Shown here piece after piece: positions 35,018-43,452 of a stretch of DNA of 64,000 bases (positions are counted from its first letter, which is position 1; every line of letters begins with the position of its first letter). The notes beneath the pieces are model-generated. The model was not told the origin of the DNA and did not search any database. It saw nothing but the letters and a program-made list of their open reading frames with translations. Source of the stretch: Pseudarthrobacter sp. BIM B-2242 (GTDB taxonomy: Bacteria; Actinomycetota; Actinomycetes; Actinomycetales; Micrococcaceae); assembly GCF_014764445.1 (NCBI RefSeq), contig NZ_CP061722.1, forward strand, positions 1 through 64,000. The letters are read 5' to 3'. The translations under genes were made by a program, and so were the position numbers.

Positions 35018-35539
35018 TTAGCGCTTCATGTCCTTGGCGGCGCGTGCCCGGCCGTTTTCGAGGTCCTCGTCTGTGATCGAGGTGTCCTCGCCCAGGTCGT
35101 CCACGTGCTGGAGGATGCGGAACTTCTTGTCCGGCGTCTTGCCGACCTGCATTTCCACGTACAGCAGGACGCGGTGGCCGATCATGTTCTCGCGCAGGTC
35201 CTTGGCGAAGGCGGTGACGGAATCGTTGCCTTCGACGATCTCGGTGCGGACCGTTTCGAGGCCGTGCTCGTCACGGTCGGTGCCGGTCTTGATGACCACG
35301 AAGCCGCGCTTGGAGGTCTTTTCCTTGCCGACGTAGACGATGGTGCCGACGAACTTCTTCGCCTCGTCCAGGATCTGGATCGTCCGTGCGACGTTGGAGC
35401 CGTCGGACAGCAGCGTGGTGAGACGCTTGGCGTTGGCGATCAGCCGGGTGTCCCATTCGGAGGACGAGTCACCCACGGGGCCGGTCATGCTGACGGCGCC
35501 GAGGATGATGTTGTTGCGGGTAGCGGTGTCGATGCTCAA
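35018..35539 (-). CDS. Hypothetical protein downstream of the RecB-like nuclease
   Basis: A 173-residue protein with a beta-rich centre (FVGTIVYVGKEKTSKRGFVVIKTG, about 63-86; HRVLLYVEMQVGK) that could form an OB-like barrel, and an acidic C-terminal region. No family assigned. TTG start with AGGA 7 nt upstream. It probably shares the nuclease's transcript, which suggests a DNA-processing partner. Confidence 0.55.
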   Translation of the reverse strand: MSIDTATRNNIILGAVSMTGPVGDSSSEWDTRLIANAKRLTTLLSDGSNVARTIQILDEAKKFVGTIVYVGKEKTSKRGFVVIKTGTDRDEHGLETVRTEIVEGNDSVTAFAKDLRENMIGHRVLLYVEMQVGKTPDKKFRILQHVDDLGEDTSITDEDLENGRARAAKDMKR

Positions 35540-35590
35540 AGGGGTCCTGCTTTCTTGGAGAGGGTGGTGCCGGGTGGGGGTGGGGGCTTG

Positions 35591-37405
35591 CTAGGCCGCT
35601 GATTCGTCGTCGTCAGGGAAGAGCCATGCCTCTTCGGCTCCGGCGCTGTCAGCGTTCTTCTCGGCCTTGATCGGGGTCACGGTGGCGACCTCCTCGGCGG
35701 GAGCCTCTTCCTTCGCAGGAGCTTCGGCCGGGGCGGGGGCTTCTTCCTTGGCAGGTTCGGCCTTGGCACCGCGCGGGGCACGCTTGGCAGGAGCCTTCAC
35801 GGCTTCAGCGGGGGCGACACCGGCCAGTGCGGCCCATGGGCGCTCCGGGGCTTCCTCGCCGTAACCTTTCAGCGCCACCGAGGTCAGTGCCTTGGTGCGT
35901 CGCAGGGCGGCTTCGGCCCAGGCATCCCAGGCTGCTTCATCCTCGCCAAAGGGCAGGGGCAGGGACTGGAGCACCGAGCGGAACACACCGCGCAGGCGGG
36001 TGTTGGCACCGTCCTGTGTGGAGCGGGAGCCGGTCCAGTGGTACTGGGCCTCAGCGACGATGGACAGGAACGTGAAGTTCAGGGCGTTCACCAGCGAGCC
36101 CTTGGGTTCAATGCCTGCCTTGGTCAGTTCGTCCAGGGCCAGTGATGCGGTGCCGAACGCGGCGGTGGAGGCGTAGGAGTTCGGGTTCAGTTCGCCGTTG
36201 ACAGTTTCAACCCACGGCTTCGGTTCTTCGGTAAAAGTCATTTCATCCTCTGAGGACTCGGTTTTCGGGGTCATCCCCCTGGCATACATGTGTGCGGCGC
36301 GGTTGCCTTCCCTCTCCGCGGCGGCGAGGTCTTCGTCGGAGATTTTGGACAGGTCAGGGGCGAACAGGACCAGGTTGTCGTCCTCGTCGATCTGGCTGTC
36401 CGGCAGCGGCACGGAGGGTGCTGCAGCGGCGCCGGGACGCAGGGACGGGATGCCCAGGTCGGTGGCCGAAAGCAGGCCCTCGATCTTGGCTTCCTTGCCT
36501 TCGGCCTTGGCGACCGGGCAGGCGTTCACCAGCGGGCACCAGCCGCACAGGGCAGAGACCTTGGTAGGGAACGAGGCGTTCTTCATGTACTTGTTGTGCC
36601 GGTCCCAGGAGAGCTTGAAGGTTTTGAGGGTCTTCGCCATCGCCTTCTCGGACAGGTCCACCTCACGCTTCTCACCGAACTTCGTGTAGAGCACGTAGGC
36701 GCCGACGGCCTTCTCCCCGGTCTTCGCTTCCAGGGCCGCTGCGTAGACGCGCAGCTGGTCACCATGATCGTCGCCGAAGCGGAGGTTGTAGGTGGAGGGG
36801 ACCTTGCCGGACTTGTAGTCCTCGGCGATCAGGCCCTCCTGGCCCTTGAACCGGCCGTAGTCGGCGACGCCCTCCCGGACGCGGTCGATGAACCCGTTGC
36901 TCGGGACGGTGTTGATGGTCAGCCCGTCGATCTGCAGCTCCCGGCCCCAGACGTTGATGGAGCTGGGATCCTCGATGGTCCACAGGCCCTCGTAGGCGGT
37001 GCGGACTTCCTGCTTCCAGCGGTAGCGGTTGATCAGCGTCTCGGCGCGGACGTTGTCCGGCGCATCCGGGTTGTCGGCCCAGAGGGTGTCGGCGTTGCGC
37101 TCCACGATGGCCGCGGCGGTTTCCAGGGTGCGCATCGAGGGGTCGTACTGGTCGATGTCGAACAGGTCTTCCAGGACGGCGTGGGCGGACGTTCCCAGCG
37201 GTGCCGGGTCGAACGGGTTCTCCTCCTCGGAGCGCAGCAGCCGCTCCCCCACCCAGCGGGCGGCGCAGGACTGCATCGACTTGGAGGTGGAGGCTGAGAG
37301 GGCCTTACGCCTCAGCTTCTTTTCGACAAGGTTCTCACCGGTGACGACGAGGGTTTTCCCGTCCCAGGCAAGCTTGTCGTGGAGCAGTGGCGTGTGGTTG
37401 GTCAT
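35591..37405 (-). CDS. RecB/Cas4-family PD-(D/E)XK nuclease
   Basis: A 604-residue protein. The RecB-type nuclease core includes a His-containing helix (GTSAHAVLEDLF, about 70-82) and the catalytic GLIAEDYKSGK (about 193-203). Cysteines CGWCPLVNAC (about 286-296) with an upstream Cys suggest a 4Fe-4S cluster as in AddB/Cas4 nucleases. Long Ala/Pro/Glu-rich tail ending DDDESAA. It probably processes DNA ends in replication or recombination. It has a class A promoter and an unexpected class B-like promoter inside the coding sequence. Confidence 0.82.
   Translation of the reverse strand: MTNHTPLLHDKLAWDGKTLVVTGENLVEKKLRRKALSASTSKSMQSCAARWVGERLLRSEEENPFDPAPLGTSAHAVLEDLFDIDQYDPSMRTLETAAAIVERNADTLWADNPDAPDNVRAETLINRYRWKQEVRTAYEGLWTIEDPSSINVWGRELQIDGLTINTVPSNGFIDRVREGVADYGRFKGQEGLIAEDYKSGKVPSTYNLRFGDDHGDQLRVYAAALEAKTGEKAVGAYVLYTKFGEKREVDLSEKAMAKTLKTFKLSWDRHNKYMKNASFPTKVSALCGWCPLVNACPVAKAEGKEAKIEGLLSATDLGIPSLRPGAAAAPSVPLPDSQIDEDDNLVLFAPDLSKISDEDLAAAEREGNRAAHMYARGMTPKTESSEDEMTFTEEPKPWVETVNGELNPNSYASTAAFGTASLALDELTKAGIEPKGSLVNALNFTFLSIVAEAQYHWTGSRSTQDGANTRLRGVFRSVLQSLPLPFGEDEAAWDAWAEAALRRTKALTSVALKGYGEEAPERPWAALAGVAPAEAVKAPAKRAPRGAKAEPAKEEAPAPAEAPAKEEAPAEEVATVTPIKAEKNADSAGAEEAWLFPDDDESAA
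36280..36317 (-). promoter_or_regulatory. Class B-like promoter inside the nuclease gene
   Basis: GGAGAGG at 36317-36311, 13 nt, CCGCACACAT at 36297-36288 on the minus strand; +1 would be 36280. An in-frame ATG at 36274 would start a C-terminal fragment of about 227 residues. It may be fortuitous. Confidence 0.35.
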
Positions 37406-37441
37406 ATGGTTTCTATGCGTCCCAGGCCCCGACGGGTGTCA
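37405..37441 (-). promoter_or_regulatory. Class A promoter, leaderless
   Basis: TGAC at 37441-37438, CCGTC at 37435-37431, CGCATAGAA with CAT at 37417-37415, 9 nt to the ATG (one shorter than usual). Preceded by GCAAAAAG, like the ssb promoters. Confidence 0.6.
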
Positions 37442-37511
37442 CTTTTTGCGCGTTTTGGCCCGATCAGCAATGGCCATCGTGACCGACCAGTGACCGACCC
37501 AATGACCACCG

Positions 37512-37527
37512 CTGCTTCCCAGTGCTG
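37512..37527. repeat. Direct repeat, copy 1
   Basis: CTGCTTCCCAGTGCTG; the similarity continues as (A/G)CGCG(A/G)AATTT in both copies, about 27 bp in total. Confidence 0.7.
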
Positions 37528-37673
37528 ACGCGAAATTTGGGCGATGGGCGACCAGACCGACCAGTGGGAGGTATGCCTATAGGAGAGAAGGCATGTAATG
37601 GGGAAGAACGAGGATCCCTATATGTAGTAGTAGTTAACTGATCGGTTTGATCGGTCATATATATATAAGGGCC

Positions 37674-37689
37674 CTGCTTCCCAGTGCTG
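37674..37689. repeat. Direct repeat, copy 2
   Basis: Second copy, 162 bp downstream of the first, beyond the AT-rich core. Followed by GGGCGACCAGGTGGTCGCC, a near-perfect palindrome around GGCGACCA/TGGTCGCC. Confidence 0.7.
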
Positions 37690-37861
37690 GCGCGGAATTT
37701 TATGGGCGACCAGGTGGTCGCCATCTGGTCGCCATGGTCGGTCAGAATCACCGAAAAACAGCCCAAAAGGGCCCTGCTGCTGTTCCCGGCACCTTCCCGG
37801 CGGGCACCGGCGTCCCGCTGTCCCCGCTCCGGCTGCTGCCTGCCCGCCTCCAGGGCACGCA

Positions 37862-37897
37862 AAAGTCCCGCCGCACCGTGGGGCGCGACGGGGCTTT
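37862..37897 (-). terminator. Possible terminator after the primase-helicase gene
   Basis: Imperfect stem AAAGTCCCGCCGC / GCGACGGGGCTTT with A and T tracts at the ends. Confidence 0.45.
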
Positions 37898-37924
37898 CAG
37901 TCCGGCACAGGGCCGTCCAGGGCC

Positions 37925-40900
37925 TTAGTCCACGATGTCGTCTTCGTGGTCATTGACCCCGCCGCCGAGGATGGTGTCCACCGGGATCGGAACACCCGTC
38001 GGGCGCATCCTGCCGGCCCCGGTCCCGACCGAGAACCGGACCGTGTTGACCAGGGCTCCGCGGCTGTTCACCTGGCGGGTGATCGAGGACGGGTTGAGGT
38101 TCTCATCCCAGATCGAGGCCCAGGCAGAGCCGGTGCCCTGGCCGTGCTGGATCAGGGTCGGGTAGGCCGTCTGTGCCTTGGAGAATGCGGTCTCGACGTC
38201 GAACAGGATGATCTTCTCCCCGTTCTTCGTCACGACCGTCCCGATGGAAGGCCCGTTGGCTTTGAGCTTGCCGTCCGAGCCGGAGCCGACGGACCAGCCC
38301 AGGCGGTGGTTGGCCATGGCCCCGGAGTCGTCGGTGCCCTCGATGGGCGCCACAGAGGGGTCATCGGCGTTGACCACGTGCGCACCGCCGGAGGCCAGCA
38401 GCGCCGACAGGGCACGGACCAGGGAGGTGCCGGGCGAGGACTTGGCGTTCTCCGCGTGGGCGGAGGAGACCAGGGAGATGATGTCCCGGCCCAGGCCGTC
38501 CTTGAGGGAGAACAGGTCCAGGAACTCATCCTCCATCTCCAGCTCGTCGGCGAACAGGCGCAGGATCTCGAAGGTGAGCAGTACGTCAGCGGCCAGGGAC
38601 GACGTGCGTTCCAGTGAGCCGGTGGAGGTGCCCATTTCCTTCATGATCGCCTCGGTGGAGGACTGGATTCCGGTGCGCAGCTCCTCCATGCGGGTGAAGA
38701 AAGTCGCCCAGCCGCCGGGGGTGCTGATCGCCGTCTGGCGGATGAAGCGGATCAGGTGCCCGGTGAACCGTGCCGGCACGCCGCGCTCCTTGGCCAGGTC
38801 GTTGATGGCATCCGTGGGGACACGGGACGCCGCCAGCTTGCCGTGGCCGATGTACGCCGGGATCAGGCGCTCCTTCGCCGACGGGGTGGTCAGCTCGTTC
38901 TCGGCCGTGATGATCAGCTGGGCGATCGGCTTGTTGACCTTCCGGGCGCTCATGTCCGCGTTCATGCGGCCCTTGGTGGCGTTGTTGAAGATGGACCGGG
39001 TCAGGTCGGCCAGCTTGCCGTCCTCGGCTTCGGCCTGACGCTTGATCGGCGACGGGGCCAGGTCATCGACCACCCAGATCGGGGTCCGGGAGACACAGGT
39101 TTCGATGTACGCGACCGTGTCCTTGGCCGAGCCGGGCAGCTGGTCCTGCCAGGTGGACAGGTTCTTGGCCCAGAAGTACATCATCGCCTTGGCGCTCCAG
39201 GACTTGCCCTTGCCCTTGGGACCCCACAGGTAGATGGTGGAGCGGGGCCGCAGCGGGATGGTCGGGCGCAGGGCGCCGGCCAGCACCAGGGCCGCGGTGG
39301 AGCGGTCCTTCCAGGCACCTGCAGTGATGTAGGTGCCCACGACGTCGCGGAAGTCCTGACGGATCGATTCACGGACCGTCTCATCGTCCAGGTCGTCGCC
39401 GACCTTGCTGACGCCGACGCCGAACATGTCCGCGACAGGGATCTCACCCGTGCCGACCCCGGAAACGGTGGCGCCCTCGGTGGCTTCACCGATCACCTGG
39501 CTGCCGACGATGAACACCGGGTCGGAACCTTCGACCGGCACCCAGCCCATCTGCTGCCAGCGGGTCCGCTGGACCGTCTCGGCGGTGCGGTGCGTCTTCA
39601 GGGCAGCCAGCCAGGACTCACCCTTGGCCGCGCGCGGCGGCCAGGCCGGGTGGCACAGGATGTTGTCGGGGATGATGGCCTTCTGCCGGACCCAGTCGGC
39701 CGGGGTGAAGTGCAGGATGGTCTTGGGCCCGACGATGATGCCCTTGTCATCCTTGCCGCCCAGGGTCCAGGCGACCTCGATTTCGACGATGGCATCGTCA
39801 ATGTCATGGGCCTGCACGTTGGGGTCGAAGATGCCGGTGCGCAGCTCGTCGTCGGTGGGCTGGCGGCGGGTTTCCATCGTCTTGATGCGTCCGCCGAGGT
39901 CGACAATCTTGGTCCACTTGTAGGAGCCGATGGTGCCGCCGGGGCCGTCGTTTACCGCGGTGCATTCCTCGACGGTGAACCCGTCCTTGGAGACCCGGAC
40001 GGCGCCGTTGTATTCGTTGTCCGAGCGCGGCGGGGCGTCGGGCAGGCTGGCTTTCAGGCCCAGCAGGAGCATGTCCCAGGTGCCGTGCTTGGCCAGGTAG
40101 TCGTCGATGCCGGCCTTGGCGAGGGTCCCGTCGTCGTCGCTGGGGACAACCGGGGAGAGGAACATGACCGGTTCCATCTTGGACTTGGTTTCCAGCGATT
40201 CGGAGAGCTTGAAGGCAGCGGCGTGCACGTGCGGGTTGATGCCCGTGTCGGCGTCGAAGGCGATCCACGCCTCCCGGCCCTTGAGCTGGATTTCGCGCCA
40301 GTCGATCGGGTTCTGGTGGGTGTTCCAGATACCGGCGATGGACAGGATCAGGATGCGCTTTTCCTCGGGGATCGCGTTCAGCATCTCGCGCAGCCTGTCG
40401 GAGGGGTCCCCGTCGCGCGGGTCGTAGGCCAGCTGGTCGTAGGGCACACCGTTGGCGTGCAGGTAGGCCGAGAGCGCGGCGTCGCCCTTGAGCAGCCCTT
40501 CGGCGAACATGACCACGGGGGTGCTGTCGATCCAGTTGACCGGGGTGCCCGGGTGCAGGTCCAGGGGCGTTCCGGCGGAGGCGATGAACTCGTACTTGAT
40601 CGGCTTTTCGTGCTCGTTCAGCTCCGGCACGCCGGGGCGGACCTGGTAGGTGAACGGCTTGGCCAGGGTCTTGTCACGGTTGGCGATCTGGATGTCGGCG
40701 ACGGAGTACCAGGGCATCTGCATGCCGTCCTTGCCGTGTGCGGCCAGGGTGCGCTTGAGCCGTGCCGGCTGGCCTTTCTGGCTGCGGGCGGGGCCGACGT
40801 TCATGATCTTCGCCTCGGTGGCGTAGTTCGTCTCGTCCAGACGCTTGTAGCCGCGGGCGGCGGCGACCAGCGGGGCGACACCGGAGTCTGCCAGTTTCGC

Positions 40901-41101
40901 GGCGCCGGAGCCGGTGATGAAGGCGGCGTAGTCGCGGGCTGCCCAGGACGGCAGCGATGGCGGGTAGTCCGGGGCGCTCATGAACTCCATAGCGTCGCCG
41001 GCAGGCGGTGCGGGAGGAGCGGGCGGGGTGGCCGCAGATGAGGACAGGGTGCCGGAATCGTGTCCGGCACCCTGCTGTGCTGTGGTGGTGTCGTTGTCCA
41101 T
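37925..41101 (-). CDS. Primase-helicase-like replication protein (TOPRIM/DUF3854 plus P-loop ATPase)
   Basis: A 1058-residue protein. The N-terminal part holds a TOPRIM-like DUF3854 module: VVMFAEGLLKGDAALSAYL (about 195-213) and AWIAFDADTGINPHVHAA (about 275-292). The C-terminal half is a DUF927-like ATPase: Walker A YLWGPKGKGKSWSAK (about 620-634) and Walker B WVVDDLAPSP (about 680). This arrangement is common in plasmid and phage replication proteins and suggests priming plus helicase loading at the nearby origin candidate. The start is the ATG at the class A +1. No typical catalytic AEP primase motif was recognised. Confidence 0.75.
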   Translation of the reverse strand: MDNDTTTAQQGAGHDSGTLSSSAATPPAPPAPPAGDAMEFMSAPDYPPSLPSWAARDYAAFITGSGAAKLADSGVAPLVAAARGYKRLDETNYATEAKIMNVGPARSQKGQPARLKRTLAAHGKDGMQMPWYSVADIQIANRDKTLAKPFTYQVRPGVPELNEHEKPIKYEFIASAGTPLDLHPGTPVNWIDSTPVVMFAEGLLKGDAALSAYLHANGVPYDQLAYDPRDGDPSDRLREMLNAIPEEKRILILSIAGIWNTHQNPIDWREIQLKGREAWIAFDADTGINPHVHAAAFKLSESLETKSKMEPVMFLSPVVPSDDDGTLAKAGIDDYLAKHGTWDMLLLGLKASLPDAPPRSDNEYNGAVRVSKDGFTVEECTAVNDGPGGTIGSYKWTKIVDLGGRIKTMETRRQPTDDELRTGIFDPNVQAHDIDDAIVEIEVAWTLGGKDDKGIIVGPKTILHFTPADWVRQKAIIPDNILCHPAWPPRAAKGESWLAALKTHRTAETVQRTRWQQMGWVPVEGSDPVFIVGSQVIGEATEGATVSGVGTGEIPVADMFGVGVSKVGDDLDDETVRESIRQDFRDVVGTYITAGAWKDRSTAALVLAGALRPTIPLRPRSTIYLWGPKGKGKSWSAKAMMYFWAKNLSTWQDQLPGSAKDTVAYIETCVSRTPIWVVDDLAPSPIKRQAEAEDGKLADLTRSIFNNATKGRMNADMSARKVNKPIAQLIITAENELTTPSAKERLIPAYIGHGKLAASRVPTDAINDLAKERGVPARFTGHLIRFIRQTAISTPGGWATFFTRMEELRTGIQSSTEAIMKEMGTSTGSLERTSSLAADVLLTFEILRLFADELEMEDEFLDLFSLKDGLGRDIISLVSSAHAENAKSSPGTSLVRALSALLASGGAHVVNADDPSVAPIEGTDDSGAMANHRLGWSVGSGSDGKLKANGPSIGTVVTKNGEKIILFDVETAFSKAQTAYPTLIQHGQGTGSAWASIWDENLNPSSITRQVNSRGALVNTVRFSVGTGAGRMRPTGVPIPVDTILGGGVNDHEDDIVD

Positions 41102-41138
41102 GGCCTTTTCTATGCACCATGGGCCACGACGGCGGTCA
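41101..41138 (-). promoter_or_regulatory. Class A promoter, leaderless
   Basis: TGAC at 41138-41135, CCGTC at 41132-41128, TGCATAGAA with CAT at 41114-41112, 10 nt to the ATG. Confidence 0.6.
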
Positions 41139-41148
41139 CCGCCTGAGA

Positions 41149-41985
41149 TCAGACGTCGTCGGCGGTAATCCCGAACGCTTCGGAGGCGACCACGACGGCG
41201 TATTCCTTGATCTTGCGGATGTAGGACCGTGCCGTGGAGCGCGAGACGCCAAGCACGTCGGCGATCTCCTCGGGGGTCCGGATCAGCGGCGGGCCGTCGG
41301 TGCGGTACAGGCCCGAGAGCCACAGTTCCGCAGCCTCGCCGAGCCGGTCGTTGTACTCGGAGGTCCGCTCCACCAGGAGCTTGATGAACTTGGGCCCCTC
41401 CACCGGGTGCAGGACGAAGTCCGCGTCGATGGTGCCTGCCCGGTCGTGGTCGTCCACGTCCGCGCTGGCCCGCCACACGTGCAGGTCATCGACGGTGGCG
41501 ATGACGCCCTGCTTGACCGGGTTGGCGCGGTTGGCGCGCATCTTGGCGTTGTGCGCCTCGACGATCTCCTCGTCCCCGGGTTCCCGGCCGAGTTCGTAGC
41601 GCATCTCGTCGCGGGTCTGGTTCAGCAGCCGCACCCGGCGCCAGGTGGAGGACATTTCCGAGGCCGGGGACATCTCCCGGTCCAGGAAGTTGCGCACCAT
41701 CTGCTTGGAGCGCATTTTCAGCATCGCTTCCCAGATGTTCACCTGGTCCAGCTCGTCCTCGTCAGCGAGCTGTTCGGAGAGCATGACCCACGCCTCGCGG
41801 GCGACGATGGAGGCGAAATCCTCACCGTGCTGGGAGGCGGCGACACCGAAGTTCCGGCACAGGGAGAAGCCGATCTGGTTGAACAGGCCCTGGCGTGCGG
41901 CGAAGAAGTCCTCGATCATGTTTTCGCGCTGGCGGCCGGTGGCTGCAGCGATGGCACGAACCGCGTCATGAGTGTTCTCAGACAT
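41149..41985 (-). CDS. Sigma-70-like protein with regions 3 and 4
   Basis: A 278-residue protein. A region-2-like helical segment (about 20-110) is followed by a clear region 3 signature RVRLLNQTRDEMRYELGREP and GDEEIVEAH (about 112-142), and a C-terminal region 4 HTH TPEEIADVLGVSRSTARSYI (about 240-260). Of the three sigma-like proteins this has the best full architecture. It is the last gene of the parA operon; SD GAGGAG lies inside the upstream mIHF-like gene, which it overlaps by 8 nt. Confidence 0.72.
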   Translation of the reverse strand: MSENTHDAVRAIAAATGRQRENMIEDFFAARQGLFNQIGFSLCRNFGVAASQHGEDFASIVAREAWVMLSEQLADEDELDQVNIWEAMLKMRSKQMVRNFLDREMSPASEMSSTWRRVRLLNQTRDEMRYELGREPGDEEIVEAHNAKMRANRANPVKQGVIATVDDLHVWRASADVDDHDRAGTIDADFVLHPVEGPKFIKLLVERTSEYNDRLGEAAELWLSGLYRTDGPPLIRTPEEIADVLGVSRSTARSYIRKIKEYAVVVASEAFGITADDV

Positions 41986-42379
41986 CGCTACTCCTCACAT
42001 AGGGAAAGCCGGGCCACAGGGGTCCGGTTTTGGGTTGGAAGGCGTCCAGCCAGGCCGCAAAACGGCGGCCCCCGGCCCGCGGATCCAACAGCCAGCCCAC
42101 GGTGAGGTGCCTGGGATCAATCTTACCGCCAATTACTCCGGCGATGTGAGCAATTACGGCGTCCGCACGCTTCCTCCCCCAGCCCTGCTGCGAGAGCAGG
42201 ATCTGGCGCAGGGACAGCTTCAGAAGGGGCCGCGCTTCAGGCCGCGCAGCCTCCTTCATCAGGTCCGACGGGGTGAGGGTCCCCTCGTTGATGTGCATCA
42301 GCCATTCAGCCCGGATTCGGGACGCTGCCCGGCGTGCGGTGTTGAGGGCGGAAACGTCGAAAACCGGCGGAGCTCCCAT
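41978..42379 (-). CDS. Actinobacterial integration host factor-like protein (mIHF)
   Basis: A 133-residue basic protein with the mIHF layout: an N-terminal Ala/Arg-rich helix (ARRAASRIRAEWLMHINEG), then KLSLRQILLSQQGWGRKRADAVIAHI, the H2TH-like DNA-binding core where mIHF has the xLPGVGKVRA motif. mIHF bends DNA and helps recombination and replication complexes. A plasmid-encoded copy in the parA operon could organise the origin or partition complex. Start overlaps the preceding stop as TGATG. Confidence 0.7.
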   Translation of the reverse strand: MGAPPVFDVSALNTARRAASRIRAEWLMHINEGTLTPSDLMKEAARPEARPLLKLSLRQILLSQQGWGRKRADAVIAHIAGVIGGKIDPRHLTVGWLLDPRAGGRRFAAWLDAFQPKTGPLWPGFPYVRSSDV

Positions 42380-43452
42380 CAGGCCATGGCTCCTTCCAGG
42401 GGCTCCACGGCTGCCATCATGTGGGTTTCGGGCAGCAGGCGGGTGCAGGAGGCCATGGCGTCGGGGCGCACCGACAGGGCAGCCTCGGCGCGGGTGACGG
42501 AGAGCCGGTCCTTCGGGTAGATCTTCCGATACTCCTCGACGATCACTGCGACCTCGGCGCGCGGGTGCTTCAGGGCCACGGCACGGACCTTGGGTCCGAT
42601 GTGCGGGTCACCGATCTTCCGGCGGATCTCCGTCTCGGCGTCCCGGCGCAGGTGCTTGATCATGTACTTGAACGGGTCGACCTTCACGAAGCAGTCCGGC
42701 GCCAGGCACAGTTCGATCAGACGGAACACGGAGCCGGGCTTGTCCTTGCCGGTCTCCTCGTCCAGTTCGCCGAACATCATCAGGTTCTGCACCTGCTCCA
42801 GGCCCTGGGCGTCGAGCATGGGCACGACGTTCCCGGAGGTCTGGCCGATCTCGTGGCTGACGGCGCTGTGGGCGACGTGCAGCTGCTGGACCAGCTTGGG
42901 CTCGATGGATCGGATGAGCTCCCACCGGGCCGTGGCGCCGGCCTCAACGAGGCGGCGCAGCTCGTGGATGACCCGGGTGCGGGTGGACTCGCCGACGAAG
43001 ACCGGCTCGGCCAGTGACGGCATGTCGGTGACGCGGGCGACCGCCGGTGACCCCGGGCGGCTGACCAGCTTCGACTGGCCGGCCATCTGGTGGCCCATGC
43101 CCAGGGTCCGGTACGTGACGGGCACCGAGGCGCCGGAGACAACCCGGACCATCGGGGCTGCCCAGTCGTTGCGGACCGGCATCAGCAGCTGGCCCGCGGC
43201 CTTCCCGGCCCGCGTTTCGGCGGTGGCGAAGGCCCGGCTCTTACGGCCGACGTCGATGAGCGGACGCTGCCAGGACCAGGCAGGCAGGATCGCCAGCCCG
43301 GCCCGTTCGGGCAGGGCACGCACGTCGCGCAGCAGGTCCTCCGCGGCGCGGCCGTGCAGGACTGCTTCCAGCCGGGAGCACAGCACGTCCAGGCCGGGGT
43401 GGCGGGAGTCGGTGGTTTCCACCTCCTCCACCGGGATGGCAACTACGCTCAC
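42379..43452 (-). CDS. Hypothetical protein downstream of parA
   Basis: A 357-residue soluble protein, unrecognised. The GTG start overlaps the ParA stop (GTGA) and the end overlaps the mIHF-like start. Being the next gene after a ParA-type ATPase it occupies the usual ParB position, but I see no ParB/sulfiredoxin motif or HTH typical of ParB. Contains ELRRLVEAGATARWELIRSI and a basic C-terminal third (IKHLRRDAETEIRRKI). Confidence 0.6.
   Translation of the reverse strand: MSVVAIPVEEVETTDSRHPGLDVLCSRLEAVLHGRAAEDLLRDVRALPERAGLAILPAWSWQRPLIDVGRKSRAFATAETRAGKAAGQLLMPVRNDWAAPMVRVVSGASVPVTYRTLGMGHQMAGQSKLVSRPGSPAVARVTDMPSLAEPVFVGESTRTRVIHELRRLVEAGATARWELIRSIEPKLVQQLHVAHSAVSHEIGQTSGNVVPMLDAQGLEQVQNLMMFGELDEETGKDKPGSVFRLIELCLAPDCFVKVDPFKYMIKHLRRDAETEIRRKIGDPHIGPKVRAVALKHPRAEVAVIVEEYRKIYPKDRLSVTRAEAALSVRPDAMASCTRLLPETHMMAAVEPLEGAMA

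Larger units (their letters stand above)
37480..37790. other. Candidate replication origin (AT-rich island with repeats)
   Basis: A non-coding stretch with a marked AT-rich core (about 37575-37668, including TATATATATA at about 37658) flanked by two copies of CTGCTTCCCAGTGCTG (37512-37527 and 37674-37689) and by many GACCGACCA, GGCGACCA and TGGTCGCC elements in both orientations. AAGGGCCCTGCT also occurs twice (about 37667 and 37767). The architecture (repeats plus unwinding region) and its place just downstream of the primase-helicase gene fit an oriV. Confidence 0.55.

Noticed and set aside
26497..37405. DinG plus Cas4-like nuclease as a type IV CRISPR-Cas system
   Set aside because: No csf/cas genes and no array of regularly spaced repeats; both genes fit a replication/recombination role.
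38756..41041. Long plus-strand open frame opposite the primase-helicase gene
   Set aside because: Shadow frame with no start signal or recognisable domain.
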